Assembly: GCA_051294375.1 (NCBI GenBank)
Contig: CM119268.1
Coordinates: forward strand, 7,650,632-7,714,631
Source: Paraspadella gotoi
Lineage: Eukaryota; Chaetognatha
DNA: 64,000 nucleotides
Direction of reading: 5' to 3'
Positions 24,554-35,899 of this stretch are shown one piece after another (the stretch's first letter is position 1; every line of letters starts with the position of its first letter). A program made the position numbers and the translations under genes. The notes beneath the pieces were generated by a model. That model searched no databases, was not told the DNA's origin, and worked only from the letters and a program-made list of their open reading frames with translations.

Positions 24554-27500
24554 AAGAAGAAAAGAATACAAAGCGGTAGAACAAGAGGAGAGACTTATTC
24601 TGGAAGACATCTTCGTCTTTCCAAAGGATTCCGGAAAAAGGATAAAGAGAAATAAGAGGATTAGAGACGCGGAGCTTTTCTCGGGATATGACGGAGAAAA
24701 GGGAGGAAAGGAAAATAAGGGAGGAAAGGAAAAAGAAGGAAATATAAGGAAGAGGGACTCAATATTGTCTGTGATAATGAGCGATCAAGACTCGGACGCA
24801 TCAAGGTCGGAGATTGAAGCGGAAAGTGAATGCTTGGTTCCCAGATTTTGGAAGATGGAAAGGGGCGTCGTTTATTAAGTCGAAAACTAATTTTAAAATT
24901 TTTTTTTTACTTTATTGAATAACCGTCAAACTCGTAATTTAAAAAAAAAATTAAATAATTGCATTAAATAAAATTCATGAAACAAAAACGATCAATCAGA
25001 CTCTTAAAAATAAACACTTATAATTTAATTTTTAAAATACATAGCGCATGATTTGGTCCCAATGTCAGGTTCTTTTAGAACTCATCCATGACTGACAAGC
25101 TAAATGAGGAGCGTCGTTTGAGCCAATTTTACCTGTCTCTAACTCATTTCGCGCGAGAAAGAGTTTTACAACTTGAACGGCCCACTTCTGACGAGTGAGA
25201 TGGCCTCATTTTGACAAAAGCTAAATTTTAAAACTCATCGCTGTCAAGTTTCATGGCCGAAATTTCGTAACGCCCTCGCTCTGGGATCATTCATTAAAAG
25301 TACATGAATGGATGAAATTGAAATCTTAAAATAACAAAAATCGTAACGAAATATATGAATACTATATAAATAAAATGTTACATATGTTACATTATTTTTA
25401 TAATAAAAAAAAAGAAACAAAAAACAACAGAAATCTGGAAAAAATCCATTGACAAAACTCGAAAAAAAAACCCCCCAAAAAACTGTTTCGAAGAAAAAAA
25501 AAACAGTTGAGCTTGTTTTTTGTTTTGTTCTTCTTCTTATCAATTCCCAGCAGCGCAGCACAAACCGCAGCCGAAGGGAGACAAGTCGGATTTGGGAAGA
25601 AATGACTCGAGAAATGAGAGGATGAAAACCGGGAAATTATTATGACAAAATATGTAAGAAGAAAAACGAAGAAAAAAAAAGTTATTTCGTAGAGAGATAG
25701 AGCGTTTTTAAAGGTTAAAGATGTATAAATCAATAAATGAATGATTTATTGAATGAATAAATATAAAATAAAATATAATAAATAAATAAATCAATCAATA
25801 ATGAAGAAATAAATTTTATTAACGAGTAAAGAGATTAAAAAAGGGACAACTTCCGTGAGATTCATAACTTAATAAAAGATGACAATTGTCAAGTCGAGAA
25901 AAATCACGACTTATGATTAACGACGACGACGACGACGACGACGACCGACGACGACGACACAAGCTGACGTCGATAACGTCGATGAAAATTTCCGTTAGGA
26001 TGACGTCACTCGTCGCCTCCGCATATTTTATTTATTCTATTAAAGAAACACGATGACGCCGTTGGGAGAGAAGGAGAGAGAGAGAGAGGAAGAGAGAGAG
26101 AGAGAGAGAAGGAGAGAGAAGAGTGAGAAGAGAGAGAGAGAGGAGAGAGAGAAGAGAGAGAGAGAGCGCCTCCAAAATACCAGGGTCGCTGGTATGCTCA
26201 AGGCATGAACCGAAGCCCGCGCGTGCAACGTCGTGGGCGCTTACGTGACGGCGAAGCCGAAAAACAAATAAATAAACAAAAGCGGAAAGAGGAGAGAGAG
26301 AGGAGAGAGAGGTAGAAGAGAGAGAAGAGAGTAGAGAGAGAGAGAGAGAAAGAGAGGCGAAAAATACATTGGAGCTTGATCAACTCAATGACGTCGATCG
26401 GCACCCGAAAGGCGACCTCACCTTTTTATCGCGGTCACTCACCCAGACGTCATCACTCGAGAGCGCAGCAGCGTAGCGGCTTCGCAGGGTGGCATCCGTT
26501 AACCCTAACCGTGACAACGCCGATCGACGCTGGGTGGCGCTGGCGCGGCGTCCTCGTCTTTCATCTTCGATATGCAGATTCAATTCTTTTCGTCTTTCAG
26601 GGATTTTCTTTCATGTTGAGCGAAGATGACGATAATGACGACGACGATAACGACGACGACGATCAATAGGAAAACGACGACGACGACGATGTCATTAAAA
26701 CAAAAAAAAAGACGACGACGACGACGACGACGATATCTTGAAGGAAAAAAAAATAAGACGAGAGCGACGAAAGCTGGAGTTGGGGATGTTGTTAAGGGAA
26801 GTGTTTGAGAAGGAGTGATGTGGTTGAGAGAAGCCTAAGGCAAAGGTGGAAGGAAAAAGTGAAGGGAAAAGGAAAAATGAAAAGAATACGAAAAATAATA
26901 TACAACTTGATTACTTCTCTTTTATTCTCCCAGTGTCATGACAGTTCACGACTTTAAACAGACAAAATTAAGGGCGAACAAAAGTGGAAAAAAGTGATCA
27001 ATAAAATGAAAGGAACGACGACGACATTGACGACGATGGACGACGACGACGACGACGACGACGACGATGAAAAGGAATGAAGACTAAAAAGGCGAGGGAG
27101 ACCTAAAAGGAGTGGAAGATGGGGATTGGTATTTAATTAATGTTGTTAAATATTGTTAAAATATTTATGAACTTACATTTCAGATTTAGATATATTTTTA
27201 ATTTCTATTAAAATACCGCTTTATAATGAGAGCAGCCTCCAGTCTCTTCCCTGCTTTTCCTGTCGCCGTCGTAGACCTGCTAACTGCAATCAAGGAGACG
27301 ACGACAACAACAACGACGACAGCGACGTCGACGCCAGCGAAACAAAAGACGCGGCCGCCAGTCGCCGTCTGGCGGCGCGAAAACGTAATCCGGGACGCGG
27401 CGACGACGAAAACGAAGACGACGACGACGAAAACGAAAGACGACCATAAATCATCGAGACAAAAGAACAAATGAGCAGCGAGGATTTTTCATGGCGCAAC

Positions 27501-28246
27501 GAATTAATTGAGAAGAGAGAGAGAAACTCCTTCTTGATTTTTCATCTCTCTTAGTTACCTGGGGTTAAGCCTGGGCTGAGGATGCTTGGAGTAAAAAGGG
27601 AGGAAAAGGAAAGAAAATATTGAGAGGAATAGAAAAGTTATAGAGAAAAAGCAAGAGAAATAAGTTAAATGCACGCAGGCAAACAAAAAAAATAGAATAG
27701 AAAGAGGAAAAAAGAAAGAAGAAAGAAAAGAGCGCGAGTCTCCTGTGATCGATTAACTCTGAAACGGAGAGCGAAAAACAAAATCTGGAAGAAAACAAAA
27801 GATTAAAAAACAAAACTGGAACAAAATACAAAAAAAAAAATACAAAAACAAAGCGAGAACAGGAGTAAAGGAGAAATTTACCGCCCCACCTCCTTTGGAA
27901 ATCCGAGAGAGTTAAAAACATGTTTTTTCCCCCCAGAAGGAAAAATCGTTTTCTATCCATGATCCATCTCTTTCTCTCTCTCTCTCTCTCTCTCTGATTC
28001 TTGATCTCTCTCCCCCTTTCTATTTCTCTTCTCATTTTTCTCCTCTTCCTCCATCCTCTTCCTCTTCCTCCCACCCCCCTTCTCCGCCGCGGGTCAGATC
28101 AAAAAGACGGAAAATGTTTCACTCGGAGAGAAAATTGATGAAGAAAAAAGTGAGTTTGGGTCGAAGGAGGTTAATTGTGAGAGACAACAGGTGACGGAGT
28201 CTGTGAGATGGATCACGTGAGGAAATTCGAAGAGGCTGGTGGGGGG
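24554..28246. other. Non-coding, AT- and triplet-rich DNA
   Basis: Holds AT-rich stretches (24880-25030, 25690-25830), GA arrays at 26066-26166 and 26290-26355, and many GAC triplet arrays (25920-25958, 26626-26735, 27016-27070, 27296-27330, 27400-27435). Open frames are repeat-driven. Nothing else recognised. Confidence 0.65.
25920..27435. repeat. Cluster of (GAC)n triplet arrays
   Basis: At least five separate GAC/ACG arrays on the same strand sense within 1.5 kb, separated by GA arrays and unique sequence. Confidence 0.85.
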
Positions 28247-28685
28247 NNNNNNNNNNNNNNNNNNNNNNNNNNNNNNNNNNNNNNNNNNNNNNNNNNNNNN
28301 NNNNNNNNNNNNNNNNNNNNNNNNNNNNNNNNNNNNNNNNNNNNNNNNNNNNNNNNNNNNNNNNNNNNNNNNNNNNNNNNNNNNNNNNNNNNNNNNNNNN
28401 NNNNNNNNNNNNNNNNNNNNNNNNNNNNNNNNNNNNNNNNNNNNNNNNNNNNNNNNNNNNNNNNNNNNNNNNNNNNNNNNNNNNNNNNNNNNNNNNNNNN
28501 NNNNNNNNNNNNNNNNNNNNNNNNNNNNNNNNNNNNNNNNNNNNNNNNNNNNNNNNNNNNNNNNNNNNNNNNNNNNNNNNNNNNNNNNNNNNNNNNNNNN
28601 NNNNNNNNNNNNNNNNNNNNNNNNNNNNNNNNNNNNNNNNNNNNNNNNNNNNNNNNNNNNNNNNNNNNNNNNNNNNNNNNNNNNN
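28247..28685. other. Assembly gap, 439 N
   Basis: Run of N preceded by a G-rich stretch and followed by oligo-A. Confidence 0.99.
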
Positions 28686-29073
28686 CAGAAAAAAAAAAAC
28701 TATCTTCAGAATATTAAATCAGCGCTTAAAACAAAACCACTGAAAATATCGAAACATGTCAAAAATATTGTGACGTCACGACACAGAGGAAAAAAATCGA
28801 CTTTCTGCTTCGACGGTTGATAGAATTGGCGAGAAGTTAAAAATCGAATCTGTGTTCAAACACGAAAGCGAAATAGAATTTTCGGGCTCGTCAACTCGGA
28901 TTCAAAAAAAATACAAAAAGAGGTTTATTAGATTATCTCCTGTATCACACGATTTTCCAATTACAGGGTGATAACATTTCTCCATAATCTTTTCAGTTGT
29001 CAATGATCAATGATCCTAATCAAGAAGTATTTTTAAAGCTTATCGTCGTATAAACGTCGTCCTCCTGGTAATT

Positions 29074-29108
<35 letters not shown>

Positions 29109-29252
29109 CTTCCTTCGATCACGCAGCCACACGCGTTCCTGATCTCAATCAGGGAATTTCCGAGAAAAGACCTTTCCCCCCCTTTTCGCCGATGAGATGA
29201 CCCTCATCGTCCTTACCCGTTTTTCCCGCCCTTTTCCCCTTCGATGCTGACC

Positions 29253-29277
29253 NNNNNNNNNNNNNNNNNNNNNNNNN
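29253..29277. other. Assembly gap, 25 N, of zero true length
   Basis: The homologous sequence in copy B (about 43195-43210) runs straight across this position. Confidence 0.95.
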
Positions 29278-30169
29278 TCCTTCCCCATCCCCGATTCCCA
29301 TCCCCTTACCCCGACCTCCTTTTTTTTTTGGGAAATAATATGACCTGACTGACCTCCAACGTGCCTCCTTCCCTCATCTTATTCCCTTCCCCACTCCTTC
29401 CTTAAACCCCAATAGATTGCGATCCTGATCCCCATCTTCCATCTTACCTCGTCTTTTTGACCCCAATCTCCTGCCCCGTCGTCTTTTCCCCCGCCCATCA
29501 TTTCCCCCCCGACCCTCGAGACCTTCAAAGGCGGAGCATCTCCGACCCCAATCTTCATCTACGCGCCCCCACGCCCCCCCTCGAGCGTTCCGTCCATCCT
29601 TCGCGAGCGTGGAAGTTCGATTTCCTCATCCAATCGGCGCCGTCAATTTTTCGACGACGTTGACGAAGAGACTCGATTGTCAAAAGGGGTGAAACGTCTT
29701 AATGGTTCCGGGTTCGAACTCCAACGACGACGCATTTCCATTTCTCCCCCGGCGTCGAAACCGAAGACCGAGCTCTACGAGAGCCTCGGGGGAGCTGGCC
29801 TTAAGAAGGGATAGAGAAGGGGGTGAGCGCGGGACGAGAAACGAAAATTTCTTTACTGACAATTGTACAATGAAAAAGGAATCATATTGATATTGCGAGG
29901 TTAATAAACAACGGAATCCTCATTAACGTTGGGAAGCTCCGTTGAAGCGGCAGCAGCGACGGCAGCGGCGTCGGCAGCGGGCGGCAGCGTCGACGACGAA
30001 AAACAAGCAACGGAAGACCAGAATCCTTCCGATCGATTACAATTCGAAGTGGAGGCGACCTTGTCAAGGTCCCTTGAGCGATTGTTGGCGAACTTTTTGT
30101 TTTGGCAAGTTTTTTGAATTTACTTTTTATTCTTTATGACTTCTTTCTTAATTATTTTCGTTCAAAATT

Positions 30170-30281
<112 letters not shown>

Positions 30282-30817
30282 ATCCCAGACGACCAAATCT
30301 TTTTCCCCCTCTAAAGGAAACCGTCTTTAAGATGAGAAGAGTCTGGCGAGATGAGGTCAATTGAGCCGTTTCGTCCGTGCGCCGCCACAAATCCGTCCGT
30401 CTGCGCGTTCGTGCAAGCATTCGATATCTGTCTGTTCCGCCCGGGCGCAGTCTGATCCCTTCTGCGCGTGCGTAGCTGCCTGGAGGAGAAACCGAAAAAA
30501 AATAAGTGCTTGAGTAATTGAATATCACTCTTAATTTTCGGTCGGTCTTTTATGATGAGAGAGTGAAGCGAAAATGAAAAGAAAAAGAGGGAAAAAAATC
30601 GAAATTTAATGTCAGATTGTCGAAAACTCTTCACGATTGTTTTTTTTTGGAGTTTTTTACAAAATGATTTATTTTATTCAAATACTTTATAAATTTAATT
30701 ATGAAAGAAATGTTTAATTAGATTGTATTTCTAGGTAAACAACGGTTCTTCATCCTTCGAATTATAAAGCTTTTATTCTCAAAACGCCCAGGCTCTTTTA
30801 ACGCAGACAACCAAAGA

Positions 30818-30991
30818 ACCAATTTGCAAGAAACAGTCGAGTGCCAATTTCAGGCAACTGGTCACTCGTTCAACAATCAAAGCGCGACGATTTTCAGCCA
30901 AAACAACCTTTCCACTAATTTAAGGCCAACAAACACTGGACCAATTTGCCGCAAACATTCAGACGGCCAATTTTCCGCAAAACGACGCCGT
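30818..30991. repeat. Degenerate tandem repeat, about 26-bp unit, roughly six units
   Basis: Units begin CCAATTT (variants CCGATTT, CTAATTT) followed by a GCAAAC-like box and a variable tail. Spacing is about 26-27 bp except for one longer unit. Unit sequences differ from each other but are conserved between the three copies of the block (here, 42510-42690, 44727-44910). It can be read as an open frame in all copies, but I recognise no protein. Confidence 0.6.
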
Positions 30992-31107
30992 CACATCTAC
31001 AACCGTCGAAAAAAAAAATACAAATAAAAGACCGGGAGCGAAAAAAAAAAGAGGAGACGGGAAACGAATAAAAAAAATTCCAGTGAGAGCGAGAACGAAA
31101 AAACGCG

Positions 31108-31196
31108 AAAGAGAGAGAGAGAGAGAGAGAGAAGACGAGAGAGAGAGAGAGAATGAGACGAGAGCAGAGAGGGAAGAGAGAGAGAAGAGAGAGAGC
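31108..31196. repeat. (GA)n array in copy A
   Basis: Interrupted GA array. The equivalent in copy B is 45018-45090. Confidence 0.9.
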
Positions 31197-31847
31197 AAAA
31201 ACGAAATAAAAACCGCGGACATGGAAGAGAAAAAAAAAAGTCGTGAAAAAGCGCATTAAGGAGGCAGAATTCTGCCGGTTCTTTTTTTTTTGTTGTATTT
31301 TCGCTTTTGCCCTCAAAACGCCGGTGCTTCGGCGCTAAGGTGCGGAATTTAGCATATAGCCTATTACATTAAGGCCGGGGTGCGGCTTTTAACGTATGCT
31401 AACCGCATTCTCCGCGGAGGCAGAATGGAGCGAGGGATTCAAATGGGAGCTTTTAGTGGCCGGGGAAAAAGAGATTGCGAAGATGGGTGGTGGATGGTGA
31501 GGTGGTTTAAATAGGTGGGAGTGGGGGGGGGTGTCGTAGAAAGAAAGGAGTGAGATGGGTGGTTGTTTGTTTTTTTTAAATTCGTAGGAGTGGATTACGA
31601 AAGTCGGACGACGATTGGAGCTACGAAAATACCGAATTACGGATACGATGCCGGCATTGTTGGTTCGAAAAAGAAAAGGTGAACCCAGGTTGGGTGCTAC
31701 GAACTGAGACGGTGGAAACGCAAAGAGAAATATATAGAGCAATAACTGGAAATGAGAGGGCGGAATTCAACCGCGATTTTTTCTTTTCGGTGTTCGACTT
31801 CGAAAACTACAAACGCGGCGAAAGGGTGAACACGAGGGAGAGATAGT

Positions 31848-33640
31848 AAGGCGTCGTCAGTTAGATGCTAAAATGTATGTAATTCCTGCTCCCTTTAAAA
31901 CCAGACGGGGGAAGGTCGTGTATGTATTTTCTGTCCCTTTAAACCAGACATAAGAAATAAAGGAAATGGGACCATGAGGGTGATATTTATCCTCTTCTCC
32001 TCTTCTTCCTCCTTCCTCCTCCTCATTTGATTGTTTCCTTCCCGAAGGATCGATCGAGATTTTAAGGACAATCTTGATCGAAGGGAGAGAGAGGGAGGAG
32101 CGAGAGGGAGAGAGAGGTAGTACGAGGTCTGAGAGAGAGAGGGAGCAGAAGAGAAAGGGAGAGAGAGAGGGAGAGAGAAGAGGAAGAGAGGAGAGAGAGA
32201 GGAAGAGAGAGAGGGAGAGAGAGAGGGAGAGAGAGAGGGAGACGAGAGAGAGGGAGAGAGGAGAAGCGAGAGGGAGAGAGATGAGCGAAGAGAGAGAGAG
32301 ATCGAGGGAGAGAGGAGAGAGATAGAGGAGAGAGACATGATTCTCCGTAAAGTTACGTTGAAGTCATGTTCGGGTTTTCTGTGAAGTCTTCAAGATTGGC
32401 GTGAAGTCACGTGATTAATGTCTGCCGTCACTCTAAAAAAAGGCCTTTCAAGATTGCCGTGAAGTCACGGGAGAGGAGGGAGAGAGAGAGGCGAGAGAGA
32501 AAGGAAGAGAGAGAGAGGGAGAGAGGAGAGAGAGAGAGAAAAATAGTGAGGCGAGAGGAGGGAGAGAGAGTCTGTGTGAGAGAGAGGGAGAGAGAGAGGG
32601 GAGAGAGGCAGAGAGAGGGGAGAGAGCTAAAGGGACGGAGAAATAGAGGGAGAGAGAGAGATGAGAGAGGAGATAGTTGAAATCTTCAAGATTGCGTGAA
32701 GTTCAACGTGATTTGATTGTTCTGGTCACGTGATAGAGATGGAGGAAAGGGAGAGGAGAGGTGAGGATTTTTATAAAAGGAGAGGATCGAGGAACAAACA
32801 AAGGAGAAGGAAAAGCGAGACATTGGATAATTCCCGTGTCTATGGTCAGGAAACAAAGTGAGAAGGAAAAAGCGAGACAGGGTCAGGCACATTGTTTTCT
32901 TTAGATGTTTTCAACTGTAGTATCAAACTATCATTTTCAACGAATTTTATTCGGATCTTGGAATTTTCTTCAAAATATCTTCAGTCTAAAAACTCGCGTA
33001 TTTTTCTGATAAACTATTTTTCTTCCCAAAACTTTTGCGCCAAAATCTCCACAAAATATTTTTGGTAAAAATTTTATTTAAAAAATATTCATCAAATATT
33101 TTTTTTAAATGGATCTTTCACAATTAAGTTGAAGGTTTAAATCATGTGTTGAAAAAAATACAAAATAATAAAAGAAAGAAAACGAAAAATAGATGAGGGA
33201 ACTCAATGGAAATTGAAAAAAAAAAAGACAAAAACTTTTGGTTGAAAAAGAAAAAAAGAAAGGAGAAAAAGGAAAATTCTCTTCTAGAAAAAAAGTCTGC
33301 TATAACTAACAAAAAAACGTTTTTGTGAAGCTAAAAAGCAAAATCCGCGAAAATACATGAGGAAAAAAAGAGCAAGTAAGTTATTTCAAATTATTTATTG
33401 TAGTTAATATAATATTATCAATATGAATAATTGTGATTATTATTTAGTAATTGATAATTTAAATAATAATAATATTATTAATGTGATTAAATATGAAACT
33501 TTTTGAATTTAATTATTCTATTTTATTTATTTTTAGATACCCTGCTCTTTTTTTCTGAATTCACTATATTCAGAAATGCAAAAGGCATGAAGACAAGGAT
33601 AGAAATGAGAAGGATGGGACGTTGAAAAGCAGGAAATGTA
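31848..33640. other. GA arrays followed by AT-rich DNA
   Basis: Begins where homology to copy B ends. Contains 'ccctttaaaaccagac' twice (about 31892 and 31937), two GA arrays (32079-32337 and 32470-32662) with a repeated motif around them, then AT-rich DNA from about 32890. No gene recognised. Confidence 0.6.
32079..32662. repeat. Two long (GA)n arrays separated by a repeated motif
   Basis: The GA arrays at 32079-32337 and 32470-32662 are flanked and separated by a motif near TTCAAGATTGNCGTGAAGT, found at about 32388, 32447 and 32683. Confidence 0.85.
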
Positions 33641-33642
33641 GC

Positions 33643-33857
33643 AAAAGAGTAAGTATTGTTAAAAAAATTGAATTGTTGCGGTTAATTTCAATTAATAATT
33701 ATTAAATGGTTTTGGTAATATGGAGAAAGGCGGTTAGTGGGGTATGATTAAAAGAGTACAGTAATGTTAAAAAAGTTGTTTTTTACTTGGTTAATGCCGT
33801 TAATGATCATTTAGAATGGTTGGGATAGGGGAGAAAGGTGTCGTGGTGGGATATGGA
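33643..33857. repeat. Diverged tandem duplication, about 107-bp unit, two copies
   Basis: Both units start 'aaaagagta' and continue through matching blocks to a 'gagaaaggNG' stretch and a 'tggggtatg'/'tgggatatg' ending. Confidence 0.65.
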
Positions 33858-35899
33858 TAAATAAAATATGAAAATGTTTGTTTGTATTTAATTTTTTTTC
33901 TTTTCCGTTTTCTCAGTCAATTTTCACGCAGATTTCTTGAGCAAGAAAAATCATTGCATTGGGATGCTGGCGCCATGGAAGAGGAGTCAAGTGCTTTGCG
34001 TTCATGATGTGTCAATCTACTTCAGATCCACAATTTCTCCACGTGATTGGGGGATTCTTCAAAAAATTCGCCCCTCACCTAATCAGATCCACAATTTTTC
34101 ACCTCTTCCATTTAATGATTTGTCAATTTTGGACCAAAATCACAACCAACTCGTCCTCTTGAATGAAATGCTTGAGGAATCAAGTGCATTTCATGATCAT
34201 CCCAGCGCTACTTTCACTGGTGAGGAAACAAAAAGATTTTTAACTACTTTTTCTAAAGATTAAAATAAGTGTGCATTATTCAGAGGAAATGGAATCAAAT
34301 ATTTAGTAATATTGATGATTAAAAGTTAAAGGTGGAAATTATTCACAAGGGGATTATTGATTGGAGGATTTTCACTTTCATGTTGTTGCAAATGAAGGAA
34401 TGGGAAAATTGTTCTACCACTTTCAATGATTACAAGGATTAAAATATTTTAAATGATTAAAGTACTGGAACAAAAGTGAGTCTGAGTTGAAAATTGATTG
34501 AAGTAGTTGCAGAATTTCGAAATTTTTTATCTCGACACCTATGAAAATGTTGGAAATGCATTCAAAACCAATTGATACATTGATTATAAAAATTGGGAGA
34601 GTGGCGTTTGGAGAAGAGTCAATAATTACTTTTTCATATATCTTTTAATATACACACAATTATTTTCTCTCTTGAAAAAACAAATTTGGAAGGTTGTTGG
34701 TAATTCAAAGTATTCTTCATTATAATAAAAAAAGCAGACGTTTACAGTTCTCTTTTTCAAATACTATCAGAGGCACTATGAACTTATGATTTTTTGATGA
34801 TTCCATTGATGGAAACACTTTACAAAAATTATTTCCACTATTTCCCAATCCATGTATGCCAAACAAAGACACATTACTTTTTTGGAGGTGAAGATGGATT
34901 CGATTTGTTTTCCAACAATTTTCCTTTCCTGAGAAGATCAATTTCATCACCTCTAGTGAGCATTCAAAATTCATTTTTTCTTCAGATAAATCAAAGACGT
35001 CTAATGATATTAAATTGATACACATGAGATTCCTCCTCTTCTCCCATCTCATTTGATAAATCAAAGAATTCAAATGACAATGCCAAAAAACAAAAAAATT
35101 TAAGGGAAATGGAAAAAAAGGTCATTATAAATGTTAATTCGTCTAATATATTTACGATGTCGGAAAATTTGTTCTAAGAAATTTTCAAATATTAATGCAG
35201 TTGATTCATATGAATGATTAACAAGAATCATCACTGGAAGACATTTAAACTCCATTTTCAATTGATTTTGTATTCATAATATGTGGAGTGCTGCCCCAAT
35301 TTAATTTTCACCAGTAAGATTGCGAAAAAATGAAACATTTTTACCAAATCTCATTGCCTTATTGACGGATATTATTATTGCATTTCCATGTTAAAGCTAT
35401 TAAATTTGTAAATATATTATGAAAAGTAGAATAAAAAAGACATGGAGAGCAAGTGCATTCTAAGATGGAAAATTGGTATTGAAAATGGTTATTCAAGTGT
35501 ATAAAAAAGAAATTATTATATTGGTTAAAAAATTCAAGTTGGTGCTGGTGCTGGTGCTGGTGATGGAGATAAAAAATGGAGAAGATGACGGATACAAAAG
35601 GGAAGGATTTTCAAGAAATAAATTGTTCCAACATTGTTTTAAAAATAGGTTGATGATAAAATTGAAAGGACAATCAATTTTCAGAAAAATGTATTGTAAA
35701 GAAAAGATGGAGAATTCTCATGAGTTGGAACAAATCTTGATTATAGAAAGAACAAACAGAAGGGGAAGCATATGAAATAGTTTTCAAAGAAAAGAAATGC
35801 AACAACATATTGAAAAGTCTTTTCTAATGTTCAAGGAAAGCATGTGAAAGAAAGATTGAGTTAAAGAAATTAAAGAAAAAATGGAGATAAGTGTGGGCT
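33858..35899. other. AT-rich flank upstream of polB, fragmentary frames only
   Basis: Short frames occur on both strands (for example 33937-34263 on +, 34720-35073 on minus, 35473-35775 on +). A GCTGGTGCTGGT repeat at 35541-35562 would encode alternating Gly and Ala. I searched by eye for Polinton partners (retroviral-type integrase, cysteine protease, packaging ATPase, capsid proteins) and could not identify any. The 35.5-35.9 kb part may belong to the N-terminal region of the polB frame. Confidence 0.5.

Noticed and set aside
29700-29722. tRNA gene (GGTTCGAACTCC, also at 43630-43652)
   Set aside because: The loop looks like a T-loop, but the flanks do not form a T-stem and there is no D-arm or acceptor.
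30818-30991. CRISPR-like or coding interpretation of the CCAATTT repeats
   Set aside because: The conserved part is only about 7 bp, the variable parts are not spacer-like, and the encoded peptide resembles no family. Kept only as a degenerate tandem repeat.
34720-35073. Packaging ATPase with a Walker A motif on the minus strand
   Set aside because: A glycine-rich 'HGLGNSG' string lacks the lysine-serine/threonine of a Walker A loop, and no Walker B follows.
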